The notes under the pieces are model-generated. The model did not search any database. It saw nothing but the letters and a program-made list of their open reading frames with translations, and was not told the origin of the DNA. From assembly GCA_019925105.1 (NCBI GenBank), contig JAHGAU010000004.1, positions 434,001 to 498,000 of the forward strand: a stretch of DNA of 64,000 bases. The letters run 5' to 3'. Shown in pieces: positions 10,916 through 23,526 of the stretch. This stretch comes from Niebla homalea (taxonomy: Eukaryota; Ascomycota; Lecanoromycetes; Lecanorales; Ramalinaceae). Both the position numbers and the translations under genes were made by a program. Positions within the stretch are counted from its first letter, which is position 1, and every line of letters starts with the position of its first letter.

Positions 10916-11856
10916 ATGGCGATGAATAAAGGGACCCCAGAGGTCCAAAACGATACGTATACGCATAGCTCTAATAATAATAAGAGAAGTATATTAAATG
11001 CAATAAGTAAAAGTGGCGTAATAATTAAGAATAAAATAATAAACGGGTAAGTAATTTATATTAATAGAAACGGCGACGACGTATACGGATAATATAATAA
11101 TAATAAGCCGGATAACGCTTAAAATAAATAAAGGAATTAAGGTCAATAAAATACGCATATTAAAGCGCGTAAAACGCGTAATAATAATATAAAAATAATA
11201 AGTAAATAAAGGGGTAAAAAGGCCGGTAAAGCATTAATAACGAAAAGTATAAACGGAAGGAAAAAGCGGGAAAACCACGGTAAAAATATTATTAAGGGTA
11301 TATAAAAAAGAAATAAAGTTAATAAAAAGGATAAGATTTTAAGGGATTAAAGGTAAAAAGCGGAAACGATACGTTACCCGGTAAATAAGGGCGAAAGGAC
11401 GGTAAAGGAGGCAATAAAGGCCTTTAAAAAACTCCTTATAATAAAATAAAAGGATATTACGTTAGAGATTTAATTAATACTATAGATTAGATTAAAAAGC
11501 GTAAGGGACTTTTATATAAAGGTAAAGGTAAAGCTAAAAAAAGCGGAACGTTTACGGGGCTCTTAAAGGGCAGGAGCGAAGGCGTTAATAAAGGGTAAAA
11601 ACGGCGTCCTAAAATTAAGGGTATAAAGTAAGGGTATGAAGGCAGTAGCTCCTTAAGTGAAAAAGAATTGGGCAATAAAAATAATAAAAAGGGTCTTTAC
11701 GGCAGAGAATAAAGGGATAACGGAGGAGAAAATAATTATATTAAAAAAAATAAAGATAATAACGGTCCGTTTATTTAATAATAAAAAGAAAAATACGGTT
11801 ATAAAAGTAAACCCGCTATAGTTAATAAAAGCTTTTAAAATAACAACGGAATTATT
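10916..11856 (+). pseudogene. LINE A ORF1, first part
   Basis: ORF1 of Tad-like LINEs encodes an RNA-binding, gag-like protein that coats the element RNA. The start is the ATG at 10916; the product begins M-A-(T/M)-N-K-G-T-P-E-V-Q-N-D and this N-terminus is shared by all four long copies. The middle is rich in Lys, Arg and Gly (around 11490-11640). The frame carries many stops from RIP and is cut at 11856 by the insertion of copy B; it resumes at 17644. Confidence 0.75.
11844..11856. repeat. 13-bp target duplication of LINE B (left)
   Basis: CAACGGAATTATT, identical to 17631-17643. The uninterrupted site is visible in LINE copy C near 38362-38385 as ATAAAATTATTAATAGAAT, which is the mutated equivalent. 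Confidence 0.95.
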
Positions 11857-11899
11857 GATTGATTGATTGATTTATATTACGGATCTAGCTAGGCTAATT

Positions 11900-14800
11900 C
11901 CGGCGTTCTTTAACACTCGGCTATTTAGCCTTATTAATAACCGTAAAAACCTGATATCTATTATGTTAAAAATAAAAACCGGTATCTATCCAACCTTTAT
12001 TCTCATTTTAAGGGTTAAGAGTATTTACGACCGTTTAAAAAGTAAAAATCTATTTATACGTTTTTTCTAAGAAAACCTATAATATTACGATTAAATCCAC
12101 TTAAGGGTTACCTTTAAATTTATTGTTTTTCCGTTATTTTACGGGTTTATTTAATATTAAAATTTTAAAATTCTAAATATATTATTAAATATCTTTACCG
12201 ATACGTATATTATTATTATTTTATTTATATAACTTTATTAACCGATATAATATCGCTTTTTATACCGCTCCGGTATTTATAGCCCCTTTAACCTCCTATT
12301 AAATATAATTTTCCCGCCGCTGCTTTTTACTTTTAGGTCAATAGTAAAGTTTCTTAATTAAATCTTTAATTATTTTATTTATTTCTTTAATTAAATTAAA
12401 TTATAATAATAAACCCGTAATTATTATAAATTTAATAACTATTTTAATACCTTTTTTATTAATAAGTATTTAATAATAATTATTAATCTTTATTTTTTTA
12501 ATTAATTTTAATTTAAGCTCTTTAAATAATAAATAAAAAATTAATATATATATAACGTCTTACTTCCGTTATTTATACTTATAGTTATCGTTAATCTGGC
12601 TATTAACATATATAATAAAAAGGAAATAAGTTAAATTATTTTTATTTATCCGGAGTTAAATTATTAATACGTTATTATTTTTCCTTATAATCCCGTAATA
12701 CCGGAAATACTTATTAATAACCTCGTTATTATTTAAAGCCGGATATTATCGTCCTTAAAAAATCGATTCTTTATATTTACGTTAACGTTCCGTTTATTTC
12801 TTTATAATTTATAAAGTAATTACCGTTAATTTTACTTTTATAATTTTCTTTTTTTCCGCCGTTTTTATTTTAAGTAAAAATTTATATATTTTTATATTAA
12901 TTTCTTAAATATAAGTTAAATCGACCTTTTTTTTAACTTATTTCAATTTAACTTCTGTAAAAAGGATAAGTACTGTTTTTTTATACTTTTTTATCTATAG
13001 CCTTTTATAATTTTAATAAATATATTTATTTTTTATTAATATAATTAAATTTATATTTTTTTTAAGCTTTACTTAAGTAATTATTTAATTAAGGGCTAAC
13101 TTTATTAATAATATAAAAACTTCGGATTTTAATATTAAAACGGGAATTATTTTATATATTTTATTTATTATTCTTAAGTATTAATTTTAAATTTTTTATA
13201 GTTATTGGACGGGCTCTCTCTTATATTTAAGCGTATCCTTAAATACGTATTAAATAGCTATTATATACGTTATTATAAGCTTTATAACCGTTTAATAAAC
13301 GGTTTTAACTTTTTATAAAATAGTTTTTTACGTTAACATTATAAGATAAATAAGGTTTTTTTCTTATAAAATTATTTTCTTTTAAACCTTTTTTTATATA
13401 ATGCTTTTAATTTAATTTCTTATTAATTTATAAATTAAGTACTTTAATATTAATTTCCGATTTTACTATTATATTATTTAAGTTTACCGTAATTATTATA
13501 TTATATAGCTTTAAACTCCTTATTATATAAATAAGTTTATACTTATATAGGGTAAATTAAACTTTATATATCTTTATTTATTATAAATAGACTTTATAGG
13601 TTTATTTTAATTTTAAATAGTTTATATAAATAAACGTATTATAAATTAAAAGGTAAATATTATTAATAAAGTTTTTTACTTAAACCTTTTATTTTAACTT
13701 TATTAAGTTTTTAATAAATAAGTTATTAAAGAATAAAAATAAGACCGGGGAAATAAATAACTTTTAAAGAATCTTTATTATTACGGGCTTTATTATATTT
13801 ATCTTTTATTTTAAGTTAATTAACGTCGTTTAATTATTTAAGAAATTCTTTATTTAATTTATAAAGAAAAATAAGACCCTTTTTTTCCGTAAATTATATA
13901 ATAACCTTTAATAATTTATTTTATTAAATACCCTTATAATATTTAAAAAAAGAAAACTTACGATATATTTTTTCTTATAACCTTATACCATATATATATT
14001 ATTAATTAAGCTTTTAAAAGTTATCTTTATTAATTATTTTCTTTTTATTTTTATTTATTAATTAAGGAATAATCTATATTTTTTTATATAATTATTTAAG
14101 ATTTTTATAATTACCGTTTTTAAAGTTTTTTTTAATATATAAAGGAATACTATAAGTTTATACGATTTTACCTTTAAATAATTTAACTTAATCGGCTTCT
14201 TAAGGATAATTATTTTAACCTCCTTAAATCTATAAAAATAATATCCTATATTAAAATAAACTTAAAATAAATAAGTAAAAACTTCTTTAAATAACGATAT
14301 TACTATAGATAAAAACCTATTTAATATATTATTAAGTTTAAAAGCCTTATTCTTCTTTAATTTATTAATTATTTTAATTATTATTTTTTAAGTTATTATT
14401 TTATTTATTATTATTAATTTAAGATATATAATATTATTAATATTTATTAAGTTAACTTCCGGTAACGGGGGAAAAAACGCCCTTTTAAGAGCCTTAATTT
14501 TATTATTAAAAGTATCCGTTATTGTATCGTTTAATCTTTTTAAAGGTAAAAACTTAAAAATAAGTTTAAATTTCTTATTCTGTTTTTTACCGTATTTTAT
14601 TAACTTTTAAATATTATAAAAGGAAACTACCAAATTATATATTATAGCCCGGAAATATATCTATTTAACCTTTTAAATAAAATTTTTTTTTTCTTAAGTT
14701 TCCTTTAACTATTAAAGCGTTTTTTAATTTTTATATTTAATAGTTTACTTTATAAACGTTTTTATTTTTATAATTATTTTTATATATTCTTCATTTTAAT

Positions 14801-15750
14801 AAATTTTAACTTTTTTAAATAACTTTATTATTAAGATTATTACGTTAATTATTTTATTTAAAGCTTTTATTATTTATATTATAAAACGGTTAATCTATTT
14901 TTTACTATTAAATTAAGGGAGTTTTATTAATTAAGATATTATTTTTACCGTTTTTATAAATAATTTAACTTCCTTAATTATCTTTTACGTTTATTTAAAC
15001 GGTAAGGATAAAGTCGTATCAACGGATTAATCTAAGGTTATTTATATCGGGATGTAATCCGAACCGTATTTTAAGTCCTTTTAAGGTCCGTATATTATAA
15101 TTAAGTTAATAATATTTTTTAAGTTAAATATTAAATTAATCGTAATCTTAAGTTTACGGCTTTCTTATATAATAGTTTTTTTTAACGTTAATAATATAAA
15201 ATTAAATTATATAATAATTATTAATAGCTTTTTAAATTTAATATAATTAATTATATAACCTTCTTTATTTTATTATATATAATAAAGATTAAAATCCTTT
15301 ATTAAGAGGTACTTATTAAGTACGATTATAATATCCTTAAGTAACGGGATTATAAAGGGTTTTTTTTTATTAATTAATAGCGGATTATATATATTATAAA
15401 TATTTAAATTATCTTTAATATCCTTTTTTTATATAATTTAAAACGTATATAGGTTCCCTCCGTAATAAATAACGTTTTAATTATTTATATTTAACTTTTT
15501 ATTAATAAAGAAATATATCCGTATCGTTTTATTATTTTTAAAGGTTAAATAAAAATTATCTCCCGGGTTAATTAAAAAGTAAATATACGGATTATATAGC
15601 GGCTTTTATATTACTATAATATTAATATCTTTTATTTCTTTAAATTTAAATATTAATATTACGGTTTTAATTACTTTTTTATATACGTTATATTATATTA
15701 CCCTTAAAAACGTAAATATATTAAATATTAATATCCGTTAGATTCTTTTT
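11900..15750 (-). pseudogene. LINE B ORF2 (endonuclease, reverse transcriptase, RNase H)
   Basis: Decayed ORF2 polyprotein that would nick target DNA and reverse transcribe the element from the nick. The RT catalytic block reads F-I-N-N-I-Y-L-L-I-Y at 13641-13672 against FVDDVNFLVY in the intact family; both Asp codons are now Asn through G-to-A change. The endonuclease is expected near 14900-15700 and RNase H near 12300-12700, by alignment with copies A and C. No frame is intact. Confidence 0.75.
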
Positions 15751-15849
15751 ATTAACTTTTATTTATATAAATAATTTCTTTTTAAGGTTAAGTATTATTT
15801 ATTTTAATCTTTTTATTATAATAATAATCCCGGTCGGGTGGTTAACTTT

Positions 15850-17617
15850 AAAGGTTAATATTGCTATAAGCTTCCTTTTTTTTATATTATTGGTTACCGC
15901 GTTTTACCCTTTTTTATTTAATAAGCTCCGTTTATATCTTAAGATCGTCTTTAATTATTTTATTAATTTAAATTTATATAAGTTATAGCGTTAAATTTTA
16001 ATTATTATTTTAATTTCCTTACGTTAAATCTCCTTTATTCTTATTATATATTATAAGTTTTACGCCGAATAATTATTATTATTATATATTACGTATTTTA
16101 ACGCGTTTTTTATTAAGTCTTTTATTATTAAATTAATATATTTATATATAATATATTTTTTAATATATATTACGTATTTTATATTATTAAGGTACTTTAT
16201 AATAATATATTTATATTTTTAATATTTAAAATATTAATAAATATCCGCTACTTAATTTTAAGGTTTTATTAATTTAAAAGATTTACCTTTTATTACCTTT
16301 TTATTAAAAATATCGTTATATATCCTTATTAATATTACGTTTAAGATAACTATAAAATATCTCTTTATATAATTAAAAGTATTTAATTTTTTTATTATAA
16401 AAAGGAGACTATAATTAATAATCTTTAACTTAAAATAAAAAACCGTATTCTCTTTTTTTATCCGCCTTAAAATAACTTTTTTTTCCTTCCCCGTAAACCT
16501 TATTAAGTATATCCCGTTTACCATAATAATAAAAAATTACTTTAATATTTTTATTATTTTATACTTTTTTTTACCGGTTTATCCTTTTGATTTCTTTAGT
16601 TTTTCCCTTATTTTTAATAAGGCTATATTAAGGAAGATATTTTTACTTTATAATTTACGTACTATAATAATTTATTTTATTAATAGCTTTTTTATTATTT
16701 TAAACGTTTTTATTAATTATAATAGGTTTATTTTTACCGTTATATTCCTCTCCTTTTTATTTAATAATTATATAATTATTATTTTTATTTTTTTTAACGT
16801 TATTATTTTCTTTTCTGCTTTTATTTTTTTTATTATTAACGTTAACGCCGCCCTTATAGCCTTTATTATTTAATTTATCCCCGCTTTTTTCTTTAAAGTT
16901 TTCCCCGTTATTCTTTTATTTTATACATATCCTTTTTATTTCCTTTTACCTCCGTCCGCCGGTATCCTTATTACCGCCTTTTAAGCTCCGCGTAACCTTT
17001 TTAACTCCCTTAAATTTCTCCCCGTATTTACGTAAAAGTCTTTTACTCCCCGTAATCCGATTTATAATATCGGTTAAATCTTTAACGTAATATCCTTCTA
17101 TATAATTATAAGGAAACCTTTTAACGTTTTTATCGTTTTCTTCTTTATTACTTTTTTTTTACGTATTTAACGGTTATTTTTTTTTTATAATTTATTTTTA
17201 TTTATTTAATATTTCCCTATCTTCCTTTAGCTTTCTTTTAGTTTATATATATTTAATAAGGCCTTTTACGCTTCCGTTTACCCTTTATTCGTCCTTACGT
17301 ATCGTCCTTATCCTTTCCGTCCTTTATTTATTATTCTTAATAATAATACCTTTATACGTTATACGCGTTCCTTTACGCGTATTTTATTAATTATAAACTT
17401 TCTATTTAATTTAAGGCTTTTCTATTTTGTATTTATCGCATTATTTATATGACTTATTACCGTTCTTATTAATTTAAGCCACTTACCTTTCCTCCCCTTT
17501 TATTTTTATTATTATTCCGCTTCCGTTTATCGTATTTAAGGTATTATCCTCACTATTACTTAAGCTATACACACGTGCATCATTTCTGACCTCTGGGGTC
17601 CCGTTGTTCGTCGCCAT
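15850..17617 (-). pseudogene. LINE B ORF1
   Basis: Degenerate gag-like ORF1, beginning M-A-T-N-N-G-T-P-E-V-R-N-D on the minus strand. As in the other copies, the central portion codes for a basic Lys/Arg/Gly-rich region. Its end is estimated from the place where the ORF2 endonuclease should begin. Numerous stops. Confidence 0.65.
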
Positions 17618-17643
17618 CATCATTAACTATCAACGGAATTATT

Positions 17644-18560
17644 AATAGAATAAATTATTACGGTACGTAAGCTATAAAATAAAGATATCTTTCTTAATAT
17701 AATATTATTAAAAACGAAAAAAAGCTTAAAGAAGTTTAAAACTTCAATTAATAAAAAAAAGTATAAATTAATTAAGGTTTTAAAGTAATTATTTACCATT
17801 ATAGTAAATAAAATATACCTATTACGTTTTATAAAAACCGAAAAAGAAACTACGTTAAGGAATATAAAAAAAGAGAATATAATTCTTTACTTAAAACTTA
17901 AGATCATTAATTATAAGCTTCTTCCGGTAATAAAAAGACTTAATTTTTTAAAACGCGTAAAAAGGTACTTTACCGTTATATTAAGTATAATATTAATAAA
18001 GATATATAATAACGTTTTCAATAAAAGGATTATTAAAAAGGGATTTCTTAAGATAACTTAATTATAAAATAAGGCGGCGGATATTTATTAATATTTTAAA
18101 TATTAAAGTTATAAATATATTATTATAAAATATTTTAATATTATAAAATATATAATTTACGTTAAGGGTTACGATATTTATAAATATATAAAGTTAATAA
18201 TTAAAAAGCTTATAAAAAATATACTTAAATACGTTATATATAATAAGGAAAGATATTCAATATAAGATTCTAAGTATATAATAAAAGTTAAAGAAATTAA
18301 ACGTAAAAAGACCCGGATAACTATGAAAATCTAACGGTATAATACGTACGGAATTAATTTAATAGGTTAATTAAAAATAGCCTTAAAACGTAAGTTTAAT
18401 TAATTAAATAATAAAAGATAAATAAAAGTAATAAATAAAATGAAGAAAAAAAAGCTTTTTGCGATCTTAACCTTAAAAGCCGGCTGTTTTACGTCTTTAA
18501 TAATAGCCGGGAAGATATTAAGTTAGAAAACGCTTAACTTTAATAAAAAGTCCGTAATCC
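17644..18560 (+). pseudogene. LINE A ORF1, second part
   Basis: Continuation of copy A ORF1 after the nested copy B. The sequence matches copy C from 38375 onward without a break. Near 18326-18352 the frame reads I-Q-R-(C)-N-T-Y-G, also visible in copies C and D, which may be the remains of a zinc knuckle as found at the end of Tad ORF1 proteins; the other Cys/His positions are lost, so this is tentative. The ORF end is estimated. Confidence 0.6.
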
Positions 18561-18599
18561 AAATAATATAAATAAAAAAGCCTTTATAAAGGTTAATAT

Positions 18600-21500
18600 A
18601 TAATATATTAACGCTTTTAAGAATAATATAATATAACGTCCGTAATAAAGGAATTAAAGTAATAATATTAATATTTAAGTTTAAAAAAATTAAAAACGTT
18701 AATATTATAATAATATAGGAATTACCGTATAACCTATATATATATTTATTTATTAACCCGGAAAAGGGGTTCTATTTAACCTTTAAGGGGAATATAATAA
18801 CCAGAATATACTTTTTTATAAATAAGTGGCTTAACGTAAATAGTTAAAATATTACTTATTACGGTAAAAACCTTTATATATTCTATATTATAAAGAAAAA
18901 AAACTTAAAAAGCGACCTTAATATCTATAACGTATATAACCCGCCGCCGGTTAATAAAAAGGGACTATTTATAATATTATTACTTAAAGAGGTCTTAATT
19001 ACCTTAAGTAAGTATAAATTACTTAAAAACTTTAATTTATATTATTATATATAGAATAAAAAAGGACGTATAATAAATTACGTTAAATTAGACGACTTAT
19101 TAATAATTACCGCTTAAGTTAATTTCTTATTATTAATATTATAAAAGAGTATTATATAAAAAAGTTATAAGTTTAAAATAACGATTAATTTAACCTTTAA
19201 TATAAAAAAGGTTACCGGCGTAATTATAAAGTATAAACTATAAAAGGACTTAAAATATAATTTAAACTATATACCGATATAAATAACCTTAAATTAAACT
19301 ATTAATACGACCTTACCGTTACCGGTAAAAAAAACATAAAAGACAGTTAAAATAATCAAGGTTTATATAAAAACGGAGGAAACGGTAATATAATTTACGG
19401 ACCTTTTTTAATTAAATAATAAAGATTGGATTAACCTCTTTATAAAATAAGTAATAAATATATTAAACGAAATAATCAATAAAATAGTTTTAATAATAAA
19501 GCTTTTTTAAAAAGCTAAAACTTATTAAAATAAAAAATATATGGCCGTAATTATAAAAACGAAAAAGTTAATAAAATAAACTTTTAAATATAAAAATTAA
19601 AAAATACTTAATTAATTAAAAGCTACTTAAAAAAACAAGGAAAAGATTATTAAAAAGGTTAAGTAAATATATTTTTAATTTACGGTATATAACCTAATAG
19701 TTTTATTTTATAGTATTAAAAAGTTAATAAAGTAAAATAAGGAATAAAGTAAGAAACCAAAGTTTATCTTTAAATTCCCGCCCCTTAAAAGACCCGATAA
19801 TATATTAATTAATACCTTTAACGGTAAAATTAAGGCCCTTAAAGGAATATTTTTCTCTTTTCCGTTAAAAATTAATTTAAATAATATTGATAACGTTATA
19901 TAACTTAACCTTATATTAATAAATAAGGTAATAATATAAAATATAATAATTAGAGTAATTAATAAATTAAAAAAAGATAAAGCTTTAAGATTAAATAAGA
20001 TCCTTAATAAATTTTTATTAATAATAATATTACTATTTAAGATGGTTTTTATTTATTTCTTTTAAGTATATTTTAACGTTAATTATTATTTACATAAGTT
20101 TAAAGAAATAAAAATCATTATTTTTAAGAAGCTTATTAAGCCGGATTATTTTAAGGTAAAATTTTATAAACTTATTATATTCCTTTATACGTTAAGGAAA
20201 ACTTTAAAAATAATAATAATAAAGATCCTTAGTAATAATATAGAGAATTACGGACTTTTCCCCGATTAATAAATAAAAATAAAGAAAAATTAATTAATAG
20301 AAATAGCCCTTAAAAAATTAATCGACGGTATATATACGGTATAAGGTTACGGGAAAAAGTATATTATAAGTTTTCTTTTTCTTAATATTATAAATACCTT
20401 TAATAAAGTAAATTATTAAAAGTTATTATATAATTTAAAGAAAAAAAAAATATTATTTTTTTTAATTAAATAAACGAAAAGTTTCTTAAATAACCGAATT
20501 ATATCGGTTAATTTAAGATAAAAAATAAGCCCAATAAAACCTACTATAATGGGGATTCCTTAAGGATCGTTTATTTCTTTTATATTATTTTTATTCTTTA
20601 ACGATTTATTAATTAAAAAGCTTATTAAGTTAAAATAAAAGGTTTAAGTTAAAAACTTTATTAACGACGTTTATTTCTTAATTTATAATACCTTTATATA
20701 TATAAATTATTTAAAATTAAAATAAGCTTATGAAATTTATTTTTAATAAGTAAAAACTTATAAAGCTTAATTTATACCGTATAAATACGAATTCATTTAT
20801 ATAATTAAAAGCTTAAAGTTATATAATATAATAACTATAATAAATTTAAGTAAAATTACGGTAAAGCCAGATATTAATATTAAAGTCTTTAACCTTTAAA
20901 TAAATAAAAAGCTTAATTAAAAAAACTATATAAAAAAGGTTTAAAAAAGATAACTTTATAGGAAAAAGATTTTACTCATTTAATTATATTAATATAAAAA
21001 GTTACGTTATAAAAGGCCCGGACTATTTATTAAGCTATAATAAAGTCAACTATAATATATATTATAGCTATTTAATATATATTTAAGGGTATTCCGGGAT
21101 ATAAAAAAAAGCTTATTTAAATATTATAAAAAGTCCAGAACCGGTATTTAAAAATAATTAACGATATTTATAAAGTAACCCTTATTCCGGTATTAAAGTC
21201 TAAAATCTTTATATTATTAATCGAAGTTTTACTAAATTAAATAGTTACTTAAATAAGGTTAAAGAAATATATATACCCAGTTACGATAATAAAAAACTGA
21301 TGGATTCGTTAGAATCTTAATAAGCTTTAAGTTAAAAGGAATAAATTAAAAATATTTATCCTTTTTCCTATTAAAATAAAGTAAGAATAAGTTAAAAAAG
21401 AAATTAATTTTACCGGTATCTTAAAGATTAATTTACACGTATATAAACTCCCGTTAAACGTAAAAGAAACCGATATTAAAAGGATTTAAAGAATAAAGGC

Positions 21501-22430
21501 TATAATAATCGTTTTATAGGTTATAATAAAGTAAATTAAGCATTAATAAAAATATAAAGTCTTTATATTTTAAGGTTATCGCTATTTAATTTTTAATAAT
21601 AAAAAGATTATTAATAAGTACCTCCGCCGCTATAATATTATAAAAAAAAGTAATAACGTTTTAATAATTTAACTTTAAACGGGTAAGAACGGTTTAATTT
21701 ACTTTTTATTTATTATATATACCGGAAGTTAAATAAACGCCGGATATAAATATAAATAAAAAAAGTAGGATATTATATACGTCCTTATTTTTTATCCTTT
21801 ATTTATGGAAATTAAATTAAGACTTATCGTAAAAGTTAATATTTATAATTACCGTTAAATATTATTTATAAAATGAAGTATCCGGGTAACCGTTAAATTT
21901 ATAATATTTACCGGATTATTATTATTGTTTAATTTTACTATAAAGATAAATAAGGTTATTAAAAACCTTATAGAAAAAATTTATTACCGGTTAAAAAAGA
22001 AAAAGAAAAGCGGAAACCAATTATATTAATTATATAAACCGGAAAGTATCTTTTATAGCCGTAAAAATATAATAATAAACGTTTATTAAAAGTCTTTAAA
22101 AGAGTTAATGGTACTAATAATATAAAAAAGGTATATATTAAATACGTAAATATTAATAAAGATATTTAAAAATATTACGTAAGGTTAAAATAATATAAAT
22201 ATATAAAGGAGTAAAAAAATAATAAACTTAAAAATAACCCTTATAAAAATACGGTTATAATTTTATGGATTTTCTTAAGGAAGTTAGAATATAAGAAGTA
22301 TATAAATAAATTATTATTCTTTAAACGGCCGTTAATATCCTTTACCTTAAAGGATAAAAGGTAAAAACTTAATAAACGCCGGTTTTACCCTAACGTTTTA
22401 AGTATCAGGTTTTTACGGTTATTAATAAAG
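18600..22430 (+). pseudogene. LINE A ORF2 (endonuclease, reverse transcriptase, RNase H)
   Basis: The best preserved ORF2 in the window. An apurinic-type endonuclease is shown by YNVYNPPPVNK (about 18927-18960) and by KNFNLYYYI near 19030-19056, matching the GDFNLHH motif. RT is shown by GIP*GSFISFILFLFFN (20547-20595), matching the GxPQGSPxSPxLF block, and by FINDVYFLIY (20657-20686), where the first catalytic Asp is Asn. A YTGS*INAG run near 21718-21745 resembles the YTDGS start of RNase H. Domain order is that of Tad-like LINEs. Stops are frequent. Confidence 0.8.
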
Positions 22431-22505
22431 TTAAAAGGCTACGTATTAAGGAACGCCGGAATTGGCTTAGCTAAATCCGTAATATAAATCAATCAATCAA
22501 TCAAT

Positions 22506-23197
22506 ATTTAATAAAATAATCTTAACGTATTATGACTTAAGTAAACCCGTAATAAATAAAAATAATTACTAAATCCGTAGTTATCCTTTTAACTTTAATA
22601 ACCATTAATAGAAATTTAATTTATTATATAATAAATATAAATAGTAATTAAATAAATAAAGAGGTCTTATTTAAAGCCGAAAAATAAGATTTTTAACTAT
22701 ATTATTATCCGGATTATAGTTACCGTCCGTCAATGGGGTAATTAAGACGTTTTAAGGTAAACTTAAGTTATTTCGGCCTTAATAACTCCGTAGTCTACTT
22801 ACTTTACCCGTTAATTATAAAGTATTTTACCGTCTTAAATAACGATATTCATAAAAACCTAGTTAAAACCCGTCTTATTACCTATACTCCCGTCCTTAAT
22901 AAACTATATATATACTTTTTATTAACTTTAACTTTTAAATATAATAATGGATAACGTTATTTTTACGACCTTTTATATTTTTACGGGGATTCTATTAACG
23001 ATAAAATCGACGTCCTTTATAAAAGGTTTAAAGTATACGTTTATTGATAAAACGATTAATACAATAATTATATAAAGTTTAAGCTTTATACTTATTAAAA
23101 AGGACTCATTTAATGCCTTTTATTATATTCCGGTAATTATAGCTAATTGGTAAATACTTAAGTTCATATAGAATAATACTTATTATATTAAGTCTTT
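22506..23197 (+). other. Unidentified segment between LINE A and LINE E, gene-like frame
   Basis: After the LINE A target copy, a plus-strand frame is almost open from about 22770 to 23000 (for example L-N-N-S-V-V-Y-L-L-Y-P-L and G-D-S-I-N-D-K-I-D-V-L-Y-K-R-F-K-V). I cannot assign a family. Removing LINE A joins this to 9651-10884, whose gene-like frame is on the same strand, so both may be pieces of one relic. It ends in the target duplication of LINE E. Confidence 0.4.
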
Positions 23198-23515
23198 TGA
23201 AATTTTAGCATTGGACAGACCCGTGGGGTGACGGAAGAGCAACAGGTCTAAAAGCAACCCTTAAATAGATTCAGTCGTGGTATTATAGGTTTTCTTGGAA
23301 AAAGCATATAAATAAATTCTTACTCTTTAAATAACCGTAAATGCTCTTAATCTTTAAGACGAGAATAAAGGCTGGGTAAATACCGGTTTTTATTCTTAAT
23401 ATAGTAGATATCGGGTTTTTACGGTTATTAATAAGGCTAAATGGCTAAGTATTAAGGAACGCCGGAATTAACCTAGCTAGATCCGTAATATAAATCAATC
23501 AATCAATCAATCAAT
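23198..23515 (+). mobile_element. Tad-like LINE, copy E (5'-truncated, 318 bp)
   Basis: Only the last 318 bases of the LINE are present, ending in AATC units. Perfect 11-bp duplications ATTAAGTCTTT flank it (23187-23197 and 23516-23526), so it arrived in this short form, as is usual for LINEs that abort reverse transcription. It keeps CpA and TpG sites that are TpA in copies A, C and D (for example GGAAGAGCAACAGGTC and TTCAGTCGTGG). It is too short to be an efficient RIP target. Confidence 0.92.
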
Positions 23516-23526
23516 ATTAAGTCTTT

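Larger units (their letters stand above)
11857..17630 (-). mobile_element. Tad-like LINE, copy B (full length, nested in copy A)
   Basis: A complete 5,774-bp LINE in the opposite direction to its host copy. The 3' tail (GATT units on the plus strand) is at 11857 and the 5' end at 17630, with perfect 13-bp duplications on both sides. It starts in ORF1 with ATG at 17617 on the minus strand. The first 70 bases of ORF1 still keep CpA sites (GTGCATCATTTCTGACC on the plus strand), unlike the rest. The RT block with both catalytic Asp changed to Asn lies at 13641-13672. Confidence 0.92.
10895..22505 (+). mobile_element. Tad-like LINE, copy A (full length, interrupted by copy B)
   Basis: A non-LTR retrotransposon with two ORFs and a 3' tail of AATC units (ends near 22505). 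Perfect 10-bp target duplications ATTTAATAAA flank it (10885-10894 and 22506-22515). Without the inserted copy B (11857-17630) and one 13-bp duplication, its length is about 5.8 kb, the same as copies B and D. Endonuclease, RT and RNase H traces occur in ORF2. The domain order, the endonuclease motif GDFNLHH and the RT motif FVDDV fit the fungal Tad1 clade. It is heavily mutated and dead. Confidence 0.9.

Noticed and set aside
11487..11675. Open minus-strand frame, with similar ones at 38003-38197 (minus) and 55196-55411 (plus)
   Set aside because: All three lie antisense to the same basic Lys/Arg/Gly-rich part of LINE ORF1 in copies A, C and D. Sense codons of that composition give few antisense stops and a Leu/Pro/Phe-rich product, so conservation reflects the LINE, not an antisense gene.
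16258..16524. 88-codon open minus-strand frame inside LINE B
   Set aside because: It lies in the ORF1 region of copy B and is a chance open remnant of that decayed ORF, not a separate gene.
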